A stretch of DNA of 64,000 nt from Echinicola pacifica DSM 19836 (lineage in GTDB: Bacteria > Bacteroidota > Bacteroidia > Cytophagales > Cyclobacteriaceae). Positions 9,337 to 17,218 of this stretch are shown here, one piece after another. Location: the NCBI RefSeq assembly GCF_000373245.1, contig NZ_KB890739.1, positions 348,441 to 412,440 of the forward strand, written 5' to 3'. The notes under the pieces were generated by a model. That model was given only the letters and a program-made list of their open reading frames with translations, made no database searches and had not been told where the DNA came from. The position numbers and the translations under genes were made by a program. Every line of letters begins with the position of its first letter. The stretch's first letter is position 1.

Positions 9337-9370
9337 AAAAAATCCCTCAGTTGTTTCTGAGGGATTTTTT
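9337..9370. terminator. Bidirectional terminator at the end of the sulfatase operon
   Basis: A near-perfect 14-bp stem: AAAAAATCCCTCAG, loop TTGTTT, CTGAGGGATTTTTT. It lies 60 bp past the third sulfatase and can also end the convergent minus-strand gene. Confidence 0.9.
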
Positions 9371-9469
9371 AATGCTATCACTTCCACATTACCTTAGGAG
9401 GGCTTGACCTGGGTAGTGGGGAAGGCGGTTTAAGGAATTTTGGCTATAGGTTTTGATAGGATGAGTGCA

Positions 9470-9937
9470 TTATTCCATTTCGCCTATAAATGGCATTTCT
9501 TCCTGCATGGAGAGGCGGAGAGTAGAGTGGATATAGTCATCCACTTGTAGGAATTTTGCTGCTTGAGTGGCTGAAGTGGCTTTCTTGAACTTCGTATAAT
9601 ACTTGGCATGCAGCTTACTTCTTTTAAGGTTGTTCGCTATTGTTTTTTTGGCGAGCCCATCCATCTCGTCATCTCCCAGCTGATCGTAATTTTCCACATA
9701 GCGTGAGGCGAGCATGATGCGTTCTTTTGCGATTGCCTGTCGTTCACTTTCATAATTTTGATATACCACCCAGAAAGCTGGCGCTTCAGTTTCGGATAGG
9801 TTCATGTACTTTTCTATTAATTCCCTCTTTTCCATGCCGAATTGCGACTGAATAAGTTGGATTTCCTGCTCCTCGCTCATTTGCGCAAAACAGAAAGTAG
9901 AACTGAACATTAATAGGATAAAAGATAGAATTTTCAT
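9470..9937 (-). CDS. Periplasmic helical protein, Spy/CpxP-like
   Basis: 155 aa with a signal peptide ('MKILSFILLMFSSTFCFAQ'). The mature part is all-helical and highly charged: 'MNLSETEAPAFWVVYQNYESERQAI', a run of Lys/Arg-rich helices, and 'AAKFLQVDDYIHSTLRLS'. This pattern (acidic residue, FW..Y..Y, later 'K..QV...') resembles Bacteroidetes relatives of the LTXXQ Spy/CpxP chaperones, sometimes named sensor of ECF-type sigma factor. It stands alone and convergent to the sulfatase operon. The fold assignment is by pattern only; function is unknown. Confidence 0.6.
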   Translation of the reverse strand: MKILSFILLMFSSTFCFAQMSEEQEIQLIQSQFGMEKRELIEKYMNLSETEAPAFWVVYQNYESERQAIAKERIMLASRYVENYDQLGDDEMDGLAKKTIANNLKRSKLHAKYYTKFKKATSATQAAKFLQVDDYIHSTLRLSMQEEMPFIGEME

Positions 9938-10373
9938 TGCTTTAATAATGTTATGTGTTAGTGAAGTTGTTTTATGCCGATAATCTAGTGAAAATACATT
10001 TATTTTGTATAAATATTAATGTATTTTGATAAAATTTTTATCAGAATAGGTGGAGGATACCAATTCGCTTTGGCAGGGAATGGCCTGCATTAAATGCGTT
10101 TCACTTTATTTTATCATCATATTGGTAGGCTAAATGGGGAGCGCTTAGAATTTTAATTTTCAGGGCCCAGAACCTTAGCTATTTAATGTACTTGCCCATT
10201 TATAAGAAATGAAACAGAAGGACTGCCGATTTGTAGATATTACCTGATTTTGGTTTTTAGTGGAAAATATTAGTAAATATTACAAGGCATAATTGAGATT
10301 GCTTGCTTTAGAAAAAATTAGTTTATATATTCATTTTTGAAGGAAAAAGTATAATAATTGAAGTTTGGCATAG

Positions 10374-10430
10374 CACAATGTTGGGGATTTTGGGAACAGC
10401 TACCTACACAATGTGTAGAAAAAATCCCCA
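10374..10430 (+). promoter_or_regulatory. Nested palindrome and repeated CACAATGT, candidate activator site
   Basis: CTACACA-A-TGTGTAG (10404-10418) is a perfect 7-bp inverted repeat. It is enclosed by a second perfect pair, TGGGGATTTT (10382-10391) and AAAATCCCCA (10421-10430). The octamer CACAATGT occurs at 10374 and again at 10407, 33 bp or about three helical turns apart. The palindrome centre is about 100 bp upstream of the start site predicted from the sigma-54-like box, which is where enhancer-binding activators usually sit. Confidence 0.45.
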
Positions 10431-10482
10431 CTTTTTCCACATATTTAGTCCCAAAAGGGGGCTGAATAGCCAAATACAGGTA

Positions 10483-10498
10483 TGGCACAGCTTATGCT
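10483..10498 (+). promoter_or_regulatory. Candidate sigma-54 (RpoN) promoter
   Basis: TGGCACAGCTTATGCT has the invariant GG (10484-10485) and GC (10496-10497) exactly 10 bases apart and matches TGGCAC-N5-TTGCW except for one T to A change. The predicted start site is near 10508, about 20 nt before the ATG of the small membrane gene at 10528. No TAnnTTTG box competes with it. Evidence is motif and position only. Confidence 0.5.
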
Positions 10499-10527
10499 TA
10501 TATTCTTAGTATAAATAAAGTTGCTGA

Positions 10528-10698
10528 ATGAGTCAGGTGAGAAGGACGGTGTTGATTTTGCTCTCAGTTATCGGAGTATTGATCATGGCCTTAATAGGTG
10601 TTACGGGTTTACAGTTAAAAAAAGACCAAAACCCCGAGGGAGATACTCAATATGCAGCAAATATTTTAAATAAGGAGATTAGAGAAGCTAGAGAGTAA
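10528..10698 (+). CDS. Small single-span membrane protein (56 aa)
   Basis: ATG at 10528, stop TAA at 10696-10698. Short basic start (MSQVRR), one hydrophobic helix of about 22 residues (~8-29), then a polar tail ('LKKDQNPEGD' and 'NKEIREARE'). I recognise no family. Support for a real gene comes from its position right behind the candidate sigma-54 promoter and only 4 bp before a lipoprotein gene on the same strand, as in an operon. The protein would sit in the inner membrane with the charged tail on one side. Confidence 0.6.
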   Translation: MSQVRRTVLILLSVIGVLIMALIGVTGLQLKKDQNPEGDTQYAANILNKEIREARE

Positions 10699-10702
10699 CT
10701 GT

Positions 10703-11068
10703 ATGAAATTGGTAGTTTATAGTATTAGTATAGGCGTAGCATTATTATTCAGTGCTTGTAGCCAATCAACTAAGCAGGAATCTGAATCATCAGAAGTGGT
10801 GACAGAAAGCATTCCTGATATTGATGGAGTAAGTGAATTGCAGACGCCTCAGGAGGAAGTGTTGCAGCGCGAACTTGCAAAAGAAGAATTACCGGAGTCT
10901 GTGGTAGATGAAATCGAGGAAGATTCCTTACTTTCAACTCTGAAGCTTGAGAAAATTGTAGAAATTACCGAAGGCGCTAAAAAATATTACGATATCACCT
11001 TCATCACTGAGGATAGTGAAGATCTGATGGTATCAATTGATGATCAAGGAAATTTCATTGATTATTAA
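10703..11068 (+). CDS. Small lipoprotein, possibly PepSY-like
   Basis: 121 aa. The signal peptide ends in lipobox L-F-S-A-C (Cys19), followed by a Ser/Glu-rich linker typical of surface or periplasmic lipoproteins. The C-terminal ~60 residues ('ELPESVVDEIEED...YYDITFITEDSEDLMVSIDDQGN') have the shape of a PepSY-like half domain: a helix starting with LP, then strands ending 'D..G'. That assignment is tentative. It is the second gene of a two-gene unit with the 56-aa membrane protein. Confidence 0.7.
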   Translation: MKLVVYSISIGVALLFSACSQSTKQESESSEVVTESIPDIDGVSELQTPQEEVLQRELAKEELPESVVDEIEEDSLLSTLKLEKIVEITEGAKKYYDITFITEDSEDLMVSIDDQGNFIDY

Positions 11069-11539
11069 ATAGTAACTAAACCACTGTAAATATATATAGT
11101 AATGGACCCAAGTGTTTCGGGTTCAATAGTAAAAAGATAAAGCGGGACAATATTCTATTAACCGCTTAAAAAACTAGTAGAGGAGTAGTAGTTTCTTTTT
11201 ATTCATGACTAAGGCACCGATTTCTTGAATCGGTGCTTTCTTATTTTTTGGAGGTTTTTGACCTGTAAAGTCTGCTCAATGGAAGAACCTCTCTAATAAG
11301 GATCCAGATTTTACTCGGGAGTTTGCTTGATTGATTTTCCTAGCTTCTTAAGGCTGCAATATTTAAGCCTAAAGGCTCCTTTGAAGGAATTTGGCTATAA
11401 CCCCACAGCCGATAGTGAGGCTGTAAAAATCTTCTTAAAATAAATGTCTCGCATTACCCTAAGACTGATCTATAAAAATGCGATGCTGAAAGAGTAGGGT
11501 TTCCTGGGTACAGATTTATGGACATTATAATAGCTGGAA
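11069..11539. other. 470-bp non-coding stretch with hairpins
   Basis: Downstream of the lipoprotein gene there are a weak hairpin (AAGCGG at 11140 with CCGCTT at 11162) and then the strong terminator at 11214. From 11250 to the LytTR gene end no ORF or clear element is visible. Confidence 0.5.
11214..11249 (+). terminator. Rho-independent terminator
   Basis: Perfect 9-bp stem GCACCGATT / AATCGGTGC with a 5-base loop and a T-rich tail. It lies 145 bp after the lipoprotein stop, leaving an unusually long 3' region. Confidence 0.85.
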
Positions 11540-12280
11540 TTATAAATTTTTCTTCACCACCAGTTCATAAAATATGTCCTTATAGGATTCTCCGATGCTA
11601 ATGAAAACATCCTTATGAATCATTTTAACCTTGTTTCGACTTATATTTTCTATCTGATCTATAGACACCACAAAGGATTTATGAATCCGAATAAAGCCCT
11701 TTGAAAATAAGCTCATTTCATAATGCTTAATAGAGTTGAGGGTCAGGATCGGCGTGTTTTCATCGATCAGGTGGATTTTCACATAATCTTTGAACCCTTC
11801 AAAATAGGAGATGTCTTTCAGGTTGATCTTGATGGTGCTATGCTCCACCTTCGCAAAGATATATCCCTTATTATCCACCTGGCTCTCTATGGCTGGGCTA
11901 CCAATTACTGGTTTAAGATCAGGCTTTGGAAGATTCATGATCTTGCTGATGGCCTTAAAAAAACGATCAAAACTAATAGGCTTCAATAAGTAATCCACGG
12001 CATTGATCTCAAAACCTTTTACCGCATACTCACTATAAGCAGTGGTGAAGATAACCTTAGGTTTCAGCGGCAGGCTTTCATAGAATTTTATTCCATTGAT
12101 ATCAGGCATATTAATATCCAAAAACATAAGGTCCACCTGCTGAGTCATCAGGCAGTCCATCGCCTTGATCGCCGAGTCGTATTTTCCAATGAGCTCCAGC
12201 ATGGGCACCTTAGAAATATAATCTACCAAAATATCGATGGCTAGCGTTTCATCATCTATGATGATACATTTGATTTTCAT
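11540..12280 (-). CDS. LytTR family response regulator
   Basis: 246 aa. The N-terminal receiver domain (1-~120) has the acidic pair D9/D10, the phospho-acceptor Asp55 in 'MFLDINMP', Thr in 'FTTAYS' and Lys in 'LLKPI'. The C-terminal LytTR DNA-binding domain (~145-240) contains 'YFEGFKDYVKIHL' and 'GFIRIHKSFVVSIDQIENI'. It overlaps the upstream histidine kinase by 4 bp (ATGA), so the two form a translationally coupled LytS/LytTR system. It is the last gene of a unit that begins with two surface lipoproteins, which suggests that the system senses or controls a surface process. No LytTR target sites were identified. Confidence 0.95.
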   Translation of the reverse strand: MKIKCIIIDDETLAIDILVDYISKVPMLELIGKYDSAIKAMDCLMTQQVDLMFLDINMPDINGIKFYESLPLKPKVIFTTAYSEYAVKGFEINAVDYLLKPISFDRFFKAISKIMNLPKPDLKPVIGSPAIESQVDNKGYIFAKVEHSTIKINLKDISYFEGFKDYVKIHLIDENTPILTLNSIKHYEMSLFSKGFIRIHKSFVVSIDQIENISRNKVKMIHKDVFISIGESYKDIFYELVVKKNL

Positions 12281-13338
12281 TTTTTGATGCTTAAGAAACT
12301 TTTAAAAGTACTGTTTTCATAAACCTGTTTAAAGCTATGTTTATTTGGATATAAGAGCTCCATTCGTTTTTTTAAATTATCAATACCTAGCCCTTGGGGA
12401 TTAGTATTGGTGAAAACCCCGTCTTTTTGTAGCCCTACACTATTGACGACAGAGAGTAATATTTCCTTATCATCTTCCACCAATGAGACCAAGACAAATG
12501 AGGGGCTGAGGTAGCTAATGCCATGCTTGAAGGCATTTTCTATGAGCGTGATGAATAGCAGCGGCTCGATAGGATAGTCCTCCGACTGAAGTTCAAAATT
12601 GCAATTGATCCTGGGCGCTGTCTCAGGATTGTATTTTAGTTTTTCTAAGTTGATATAGTTCTCAATAAAGGCTACTTCCTGGGCCAGGGTGACTTGGTTT
12701 TTTCCCGAATCATAGAGCACATAGCGCAGCATATCACTGAGTAGCAAGATGGCTGGTGTGGTGTCCTCCGATTTTTTGTGTGCAAGAGAATAAATATTAT
12801 TCAAAGCATTAAATAAAAAGTGAGGATTCAGCTGATTTTTAAGAAAGTTTAACTCCTTGATGACTTTTTGTTTCTGCATTTCCTCAAATCTCTTTTGCTC
12901 ATTTTCGAACTGCAATATGAGCTCTATGCTAGTGCCAAGGCCCATAATCATCAGGAACTTAAGGAAACTCGGAAGAAATATCCAAAGGGGTCGATCCGGG
13001 CCTCTTCCATGACCGGCAAATTTGCCCATATGCCGGCCGTCTACCATTTCAGGCATGTCTCGGAAATAATGTTGGGTCACTATGAAGAGGAGCATACAGG
13101 CTAATACAAATAGTGTATAGTATAAGTACTTCCTTTTCAGGATAAACTGCGGTACCAGCCAAATCACATTGATAATATAAAATAAAATCAGGCTGAAATT
13201 GGTGATGCTGAAATTGAAAAGTGAAGCGGGTAAAGGGTCCGAGCTGATAAAAAATGAAAAGGCTGGGGACATGATGATCCCCAGCACTAGTATATGAATG
13301 ATGGTTTTTAGCAAAACCTGTTTTTTGACTGCTATCAT
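12277..13338 (-). CDS. LytS-type sensor histidine kinase (His_kinase family)
   Basis: 353 aa. About four membrane helices fill residues ~10-145 with a Gly/His/Arg-rich loop around 100-115 ('GRHMGKFAGHGRGPD'). After a short coiled coil comes the His box 'LNPHFLFNALNNIYSLAH' (phospho-acceptor His173). The C-terminal ATPase part has the N box 'LLFITLIENAFKHG' and 'GLGIDNLKKRMELLY'. There is no large extracellular sensor domain, so the signal is probably perceived in the membrane or through a partner protein. It starts 15 bp after the Kelch lipoprotein gene and overlaps the response regulator. Confidence 0.94.
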   Translation of the reverse strand: MIAVKKQVLLKTIIHILVLGIIMSPAFSFFISSDPLPASLFNFSITNFSLILFYIINVIWLVPQFILKRKYLYYTLFVLACMLLFIVTQHYFRDMPEMVDGRHMGKFAGHGRGPDRPLWIFLPSFLKFLMIMGLGTSIELILQFENEQKRFEEMQKQKVIKELNFLKNQLNPHFLFNALNNIYSLAHKKSEDTTPAILLLSDMLRYVLYDSGKNQVTLAQEVAFIENYINLEKLKYNPETAPRINCNFELQSEDYPIEPLLFITLIENAFKHGISYLSPSFVLVSLVEDDKEILLSVVNSVGLQKDGVFTNTNPQGLGIDNLKKRMELLYPNKHSFKQVYENSTFKSFLSIKK

Positions 13339-13353
13339 TTAGGGTATTCTAGT

Positions 13354-14343
13354 TTAATCTTCTTCATCGTAATCGACAAATGGCTCAAGCTCCCAAATAT
13401 CATCAAAACGTAAGCTCGAGCTTTTGCCCAATAATACATAGGCTCGCTCATTGTTCACCGAAAAAGCAGAAGCTCCTGTTCTATAGGACCCTTCAAACTC
13501 AGTTTTCTCTTCCCAGATATCGGTGCCAGGATGGTACTCCCAGGTGCTGCCGACGATGGAGCCTCTATAGCCGACGGTGATATAGCCAAATGCTCCTATG
13601 GTAAATGCGCTGGCATTGGATCTGTAAATTACGTAATCGTCATCATAATCTAAATCCTGCTTTTGGGTCCACTGCAGGCTGTTACCATCCAGCGCCCAAA
13701 AGTCAAATTCATAGGCTCCATTATTGACGCCGGTACCCACATAAGCGACCTCGTCAATTACGAATACGGCAGCTCCCTGTCGCTTCGCGCCTCCCATGCT
13801 GATGATTTGCTGCCAGCTATTAGTGGTGGGGTCATATTGCCAGAAGTCTTTCTGCTCACTGCCGTCATATCCGGTGCCAATATAACCTTTTCCTACCAAA
13901 GAAAAGCCAACCGCATCATACCTTGCGGTACCTCCAAAAGGAGCTACTTCCTTCCAGCTATCCGTCTGAGGGTCGTATTCCCAGAAGTCATTTAGCTTAT
14001 CTGTGCCATTGTATCCAGTGCCAATATACCCCTTGCCATCGATCGCAAAGGCCACGGCATTACTTCTGGCAGCTCCGGGGAAATCTCCTTTTCTTTCCCA
14101 ATAATCTCCATCAGCATTGTATTGCCATACATCATTTAGGTAGTCATCTCCCGTGTATCCACCCACGATATATGCCTGATCGCCAATGGAAAATGCAGCT
14201 GCATTGGAGCGATTATTCCCATCAAAATACGACCTGCGTACCCAGTTACCTTCGGAGGTCTCTTCCTCCTCGCTTACACAGGAGCTGAATGCCGATATAC
14301 TTACTAGCCCTAGGAGCCAAACCAATAATTTAATTCTTTGCAT
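13354..14343 (-). CDS. Kelch-repeat lipoprotein
   Basis: 329 aa. Lipoprotein signal with lipobox F-S-S-C (Cys22) followed by an acidic stretch (SEEEETSEG), often a surface-export signal in Bacteroidota. The remainder is six Kelch units of ~47 residues, each with the pattern 'R..A.AF.I...GY.G.GY.G....DFWEYDP.T..W', enough for one closed six-bladed beta-propeller. Such propellers bind proteins or sugars. Six bases separate it from the DUF4270 gene upstream and 15 bases from the kinase downstream, so it is part of the four-gene unit. Confidence 0.88.
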   Translation of the reverse strand: MQRIKLLVWLLGLVSISAFSSCVSEEEETSEGNWVRRSYFDGNNRSNAAAFSIGDQAYIVGGYTGDDYLNDVWQYNADGDYWERKGDFPGAARSNAVAFAIDGKGYIGTGYNGTDKLNDFWEYDPQTDSWKEVAPFGGTARYDAVGFSLVGKGYIGTGYDGSEQKDFWQYDPTTNSWQQIISMGGAKRQGAAVFVIDEVAYVGTGVNNGAYEFDFWALDGNSLQWTQKQDLDYDDDYVIYRSNASAFTIGAFGYITVGYRGSIVGSTWEYHPGTDIWEEKTEFEGSYRTGASAFSVNNERAYVLLGKSSSLRFDDIWELEPFVDYDEED

Positions 14344-14349
14344 GTTTGT

Positions 14350-15627
14350 TTAATTTAATGGAAGAAATGTAATGTCTATTTTTATTTTTTGCTCTGATGA
14401 ATTTTCTGCGATATGCAAGGATTGCAGCCCCAGCGTGGTGCCAGACGTAGGCACAGTGATGATTAGTGCATCCTGATTATTGATCCCCTGAGATAATTTA
14501 TAGTCAAGAAAGCTCTTGATTGGGATCACATAATAGGTTTTCTCCTGAAATTGCTCATCCCATGAATTAAGGGAAATCGTCCCCAGACTTTGGATATAAT
14601 TGTTTTTCTTATCCCCAACCCATACATTGACCGAGGTGACCGGGATGTTCAGGTACTGATCATAGGTATTGGGTTTGATGGGTAGCCGCAGACTCGCAGA
14701 AGTGATATAATAATCGCCCGAGATCTCCAGTAATTCGTGGATATTAGGTACTTCTATCCGCATAAAAGCGCCCATCAGCTGATCGGCCATCATCATTTCT
14801 CCTGAGGATTCCATTGGGATATTAGTATAGGGCCTTGGGTCAATGAAATAGTCCGAATTCCTGTCAATATTCAAATGAGTGAAATGATTCTCTCCTCCAC
14901 TCACCATCAATTTCACCTGATCTGCGCCCTGGTCCAGATCGCTGGGAATACGGTAATAAAAACCCAAATAGGACTGTGAGGTGAAGCTCACGAGTGGGCT
15001 CTGCTCATTTACCTTCAGTACCAGTCCGAGGAAGGTGTCCCAGAGATTTTCATTGGACTCGAAAAGTCCTTCTTTTTCCTTTCCTTTTTCGAATAACCGT
15101 TGGCCAAAATCCACCGGCATGGTGATGGTCAGCGAATCACGGTGGGGGATCACCCTGACCGTGCTGCTGTGGAGCGGTGATGAGCTGTGCTCGTATTCCT
15201 GGAAAGAATAGATGTATCCATCATCGTCAGCTTCCATCTCCTCTAGCAGCTCATAGACCTCTATATCGAAGCCCTGTAAGGTGTCATAGTGATAGTTATT
15301 ATAGAATAATACCAGCACGGTGGAGTCCAGCACAGCCTCTTCGTCTATGCTTTTGACGCCATTGAGGCCCATTTCCATATAGGGAATGGCCTGGACTGTT
15401 CCACGATAGGGTTCATAGTGCTTCCCTAAGAGAAAGCTTCCGCTGGCATTGCTCGCAAGGGAGTCATCAAAATAGGTGAAGCCCGACACGTCTGTATATT
15501 CAATGAGCCGTAACTCGAGCTCGTCTCCATCTACGACAATCTGCGATTCTGTCAGCGATTCATTTTCGAAACAGCCCCAGGTCACTAATGGAATTAATGC
15601 CCATATCAGGGATTTAAGTTTTTGCAT
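14350..15627 (-). CDS. DUF4270 family lipoprotein
   Basis: 425 aa from the ATG at 15627. The frame is open further upstream to 15720, but those residues look unlike a signal peptide, whereas 15627 starts a clean one ending in W-G-C (Cys19). 'DSLASNASGSFLLGKHYEPYRGTVQAIPYMEM' (~43-74) is the typical DUF4270 opening, followed by beta-rich sequence with a conserved late block around 'KSFLDYKLSQGINNQDALII'. Function of the family is unknown; it is widespread in Bacteroidota and predicted to be at the outer membrane. First gene of the unit DUF4270-Kelch-LytS-LytTR. Confidence 0.85.
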   Translation of the reverse strand: MQKLKSLIWALIPLVTWGCFENESLTESQIVVDGDELELRLIEYTDVSGFTYFDDSLASNASGSFLLGKHYEPYRGTVQAIPYMEMGLNGVKSIDEEAVLDSTVLVLFYNNYHYDTLQGFDIEVYELLEEMEADDDGYIYSFQEYEHSSSPLHSSTVRVIPHRDSLTITMPVDFGQRLFEKGKEKEGLFESNENLWDTFLGLVLKVNEQSPLVSFTSQSYLGFYYRIPSDLDQGADQVKLMVSGGENHFTHLNIDRNSDYFIDPRPYTNIPMESSGEMMMADQLMGAFMRIEVPNIHELLEISGDYYITSASLRLPIKPNTYDQYLNIPVTSVNVWVGDKKNNYIQSLGTISLNSWDEQFQEKTYYVIPIKSFLDYKLSQGINNQDALIITVPTSGTTLGLQSLHIAENSSEQKIKIDITFLPLN

Positions 15628-15927
15628 AATTAGATTTTTACTTCTGGTCGAGTACAATTCTATTGCTGCAAAACAAGCAAATAGGAAAACTCTACGACGA
15701 AAAAATAGATTTAGAGGCATATTTCACCGACGAAAGCCCGCTTTATGGACACCTAATCCTGCCAAAAAGCCCTTAGGGCTCATTTGACCTTGCTCCAATA
15801 CTTTCAGGTGAAGGGATAAAGACCTTGAAGAGGTGAGAGCTCCTCTTATCGGGGATATTTGACGGTTGGTCTATTATTATTCCTGAGAAACAAATGACAA
15901 AGTACCTTGCGATCAAAAAAAACATCT
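15628..15927. other. Divergent intergenic region with a repeat relic
   Basis: 300 bp between the DUF4270 gene (minus) and a beta-barrel gene (plus). It contains a short hairpin AGCCC-TTA-GGGCT near 15771 and, at 15821-15870, GACCTTGAAGAGGTG followed by TTATCGGGGATATTTGAC. The latter is similar in order and sequence to the palindromic repeats at 17.8-18.1 kb and looks like a degraded copy. Confidence 0.45.
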
Positions 15928-17166
15928 ATGAGTGCCATTCTGAAGATACTTTGTTGTAGTGTTTGTTTTCTTATTTTTAGTAGTGAGCTGTTTGCCCAGA
16001 GGGGAGACGGCTCACTTTATTCCTCCTATGGCCTGGGACTGCTGGGGGAGGATAATTATGGTCAGGCAAGTCGGCTAGCAGGAACGGGCGTCGGTGTCCG
16101 ATCCAATTATTTTCTCAATACGGTCAACCCTGCCAATGGTACTTCTATTAGCGCTTATAATTTTATGGTGGACGCCCAAGTGGATTATCGGCTGATGAAT
16201 ATCCAGACCAGCACTGAGGAGGTATTGATTAATCAGACCACCCTATCACTGCTTTCATTTTGGTTTAGGACTTCCAGGAAGTCGGCGCTCTCGCTGGGGA
16301 TTATGCCCATGTCCACCGTTGATTATAGCTTTATGGAAAAGACTTATTTTGAGGGTAATGCTGCCTCCTTTGATAAGTCTCTCTCCGCTTATGGTAATAT
16401 CAATAAGGTCTTTGCCAATTTCTCCTATGATCTGTTCCCTAAGCTTAGCCTTGGCCTTAGGCCATATTATGCCTTTGGGCATATCAATCACGAGACTTAC
16501 TATGATACCAATGAGATCACTAATGGTACTGTGGTGGATTTTACGATGAATGATCGGGACAACTATAATGGATATGGAATGGACCTGGGCCTGCAATGGT
16601 CTCCCGTGAAAACTCAAAAAAGACAGGTGACCATGGGTCTGACGTATCAGCTGCCCGCAAAATTAAAAGCCCAGACCACCACGATGGCCTATCTACCTAC
16701 TTCGGACAGCACCCTTTATGAAATCGAAAAGGACTCGGAAATCATCTATGCTGGAAGTGCGGTGAAAGGAGGGATTTCCTATCAAAATTCAAAATGGCTC
16801 ATTGCGGCAGATTATAGCTATAAGTACTTTGAAAAGCAGCAGGAAGCTTATACCCCATCACATCGTATGAGCCTGGGAGCAGAATTGCTGCCTGATTTTT
16901 ATAGTCTTGACTTTATAAAACGAATGAATTTCTCCGCTGGACTATTCTATGATACCGGATATATCATTTCGGAAGGTTCCACGGTACCGGTCAAAGGAGC
17001 TAGCTTAGGGTTGGGAATGCCTATCCATGGCTTCACCAGGGTAAACATATCCTATCAGTATGAACAAAAGGGGAAGATATCCCAGCTTTCTCGGGAGGTG
17101 ACTCATGGCATCACCCTAAACTTTAACTTAGGAGATATTTGGTTTAAGAAAAGTGCCTACCAATAA
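15928..17166 (+). CDS. Outer-membrane beta-barrel protein
   Basis: 412 aa from the ATG at 15928; an upstream TTG in frame is unlikely. The signal peptide ends 'SSELFAQ'. The mature protein starts with 'GSLYSSYGLGLLG' and 'RLAGTGVGVRSNYFLNTVNPA', an opening shared by FadL-like Bacteroidota outer-membrane proteins, and continues with many amphipathic strands with alternating Tyr/Phe and Gly. It ends in a strand finishing with aromatic residues ('DIWFKKSAYQ'). Substrate is unknown. It is divergent from the DUF4270-Kelch-kinase unit and 52 bp upstream of a DUF2141 gene, with which it is probably co-transcribed. Confidence 0.7.
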   Translation: MSAILKILCCSVCFLIFSSELFAQRGDGSLYSSYGLGLLGEDNYGQASRLAGTGVGVRSNYFLNTVNPANGTSISAYNFMVDAQVDYRLMNIQTSTEEVLINQTTLSLLSFWFRTSRKSALSLGIMPMSTVDYSFMEKTYFEGNAASFDKSLSAYGNINKVFANFSYDLFPKLSLGLRPYYAFGHINHETYYDTNEITNGTVVDFTMNDRDNYNGYGMDLGLQWSPVKTQKRQVTMGLTYQLPAKLKAQTTTMAYLPTSDSTLYEIEKDSEIIYAGSAVKGGISYQNSKWLIAADYSYKYFEKQQEAYTPSHRMSLGAELLPDFYSLDFIKRMNFSAGLFYDTGYIISEGSTVPVKGASLGLGMPIHGFTRVNISYQYEQKGKISQLSREVTHGITLNFNLGDIWFKKSAYQ

Positions 17167-17218
17167 ATCCAAATTCTCCTTATCGGCTTCTTATCACCTA
17201 TATTATATTCATTAAATT

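Larger units (their letters stand above)
9938..10527. other. 590-bp non-coding stretch
   Basis: AT-rich, no convincing ORF in either direction. The left end should carry the promoter of the Spy-like gene. The right 160 bp holds a nested inverted repeat and a sigma-54-like promoter, listed separately. I see nothing else. Confidence 0.6.

Noticed and set aside
10371-10386. Second sigma-54 box at TGGCATAGCACAATGT
   Set aside because: It has GG but lacks GC at the required 10-base distance.
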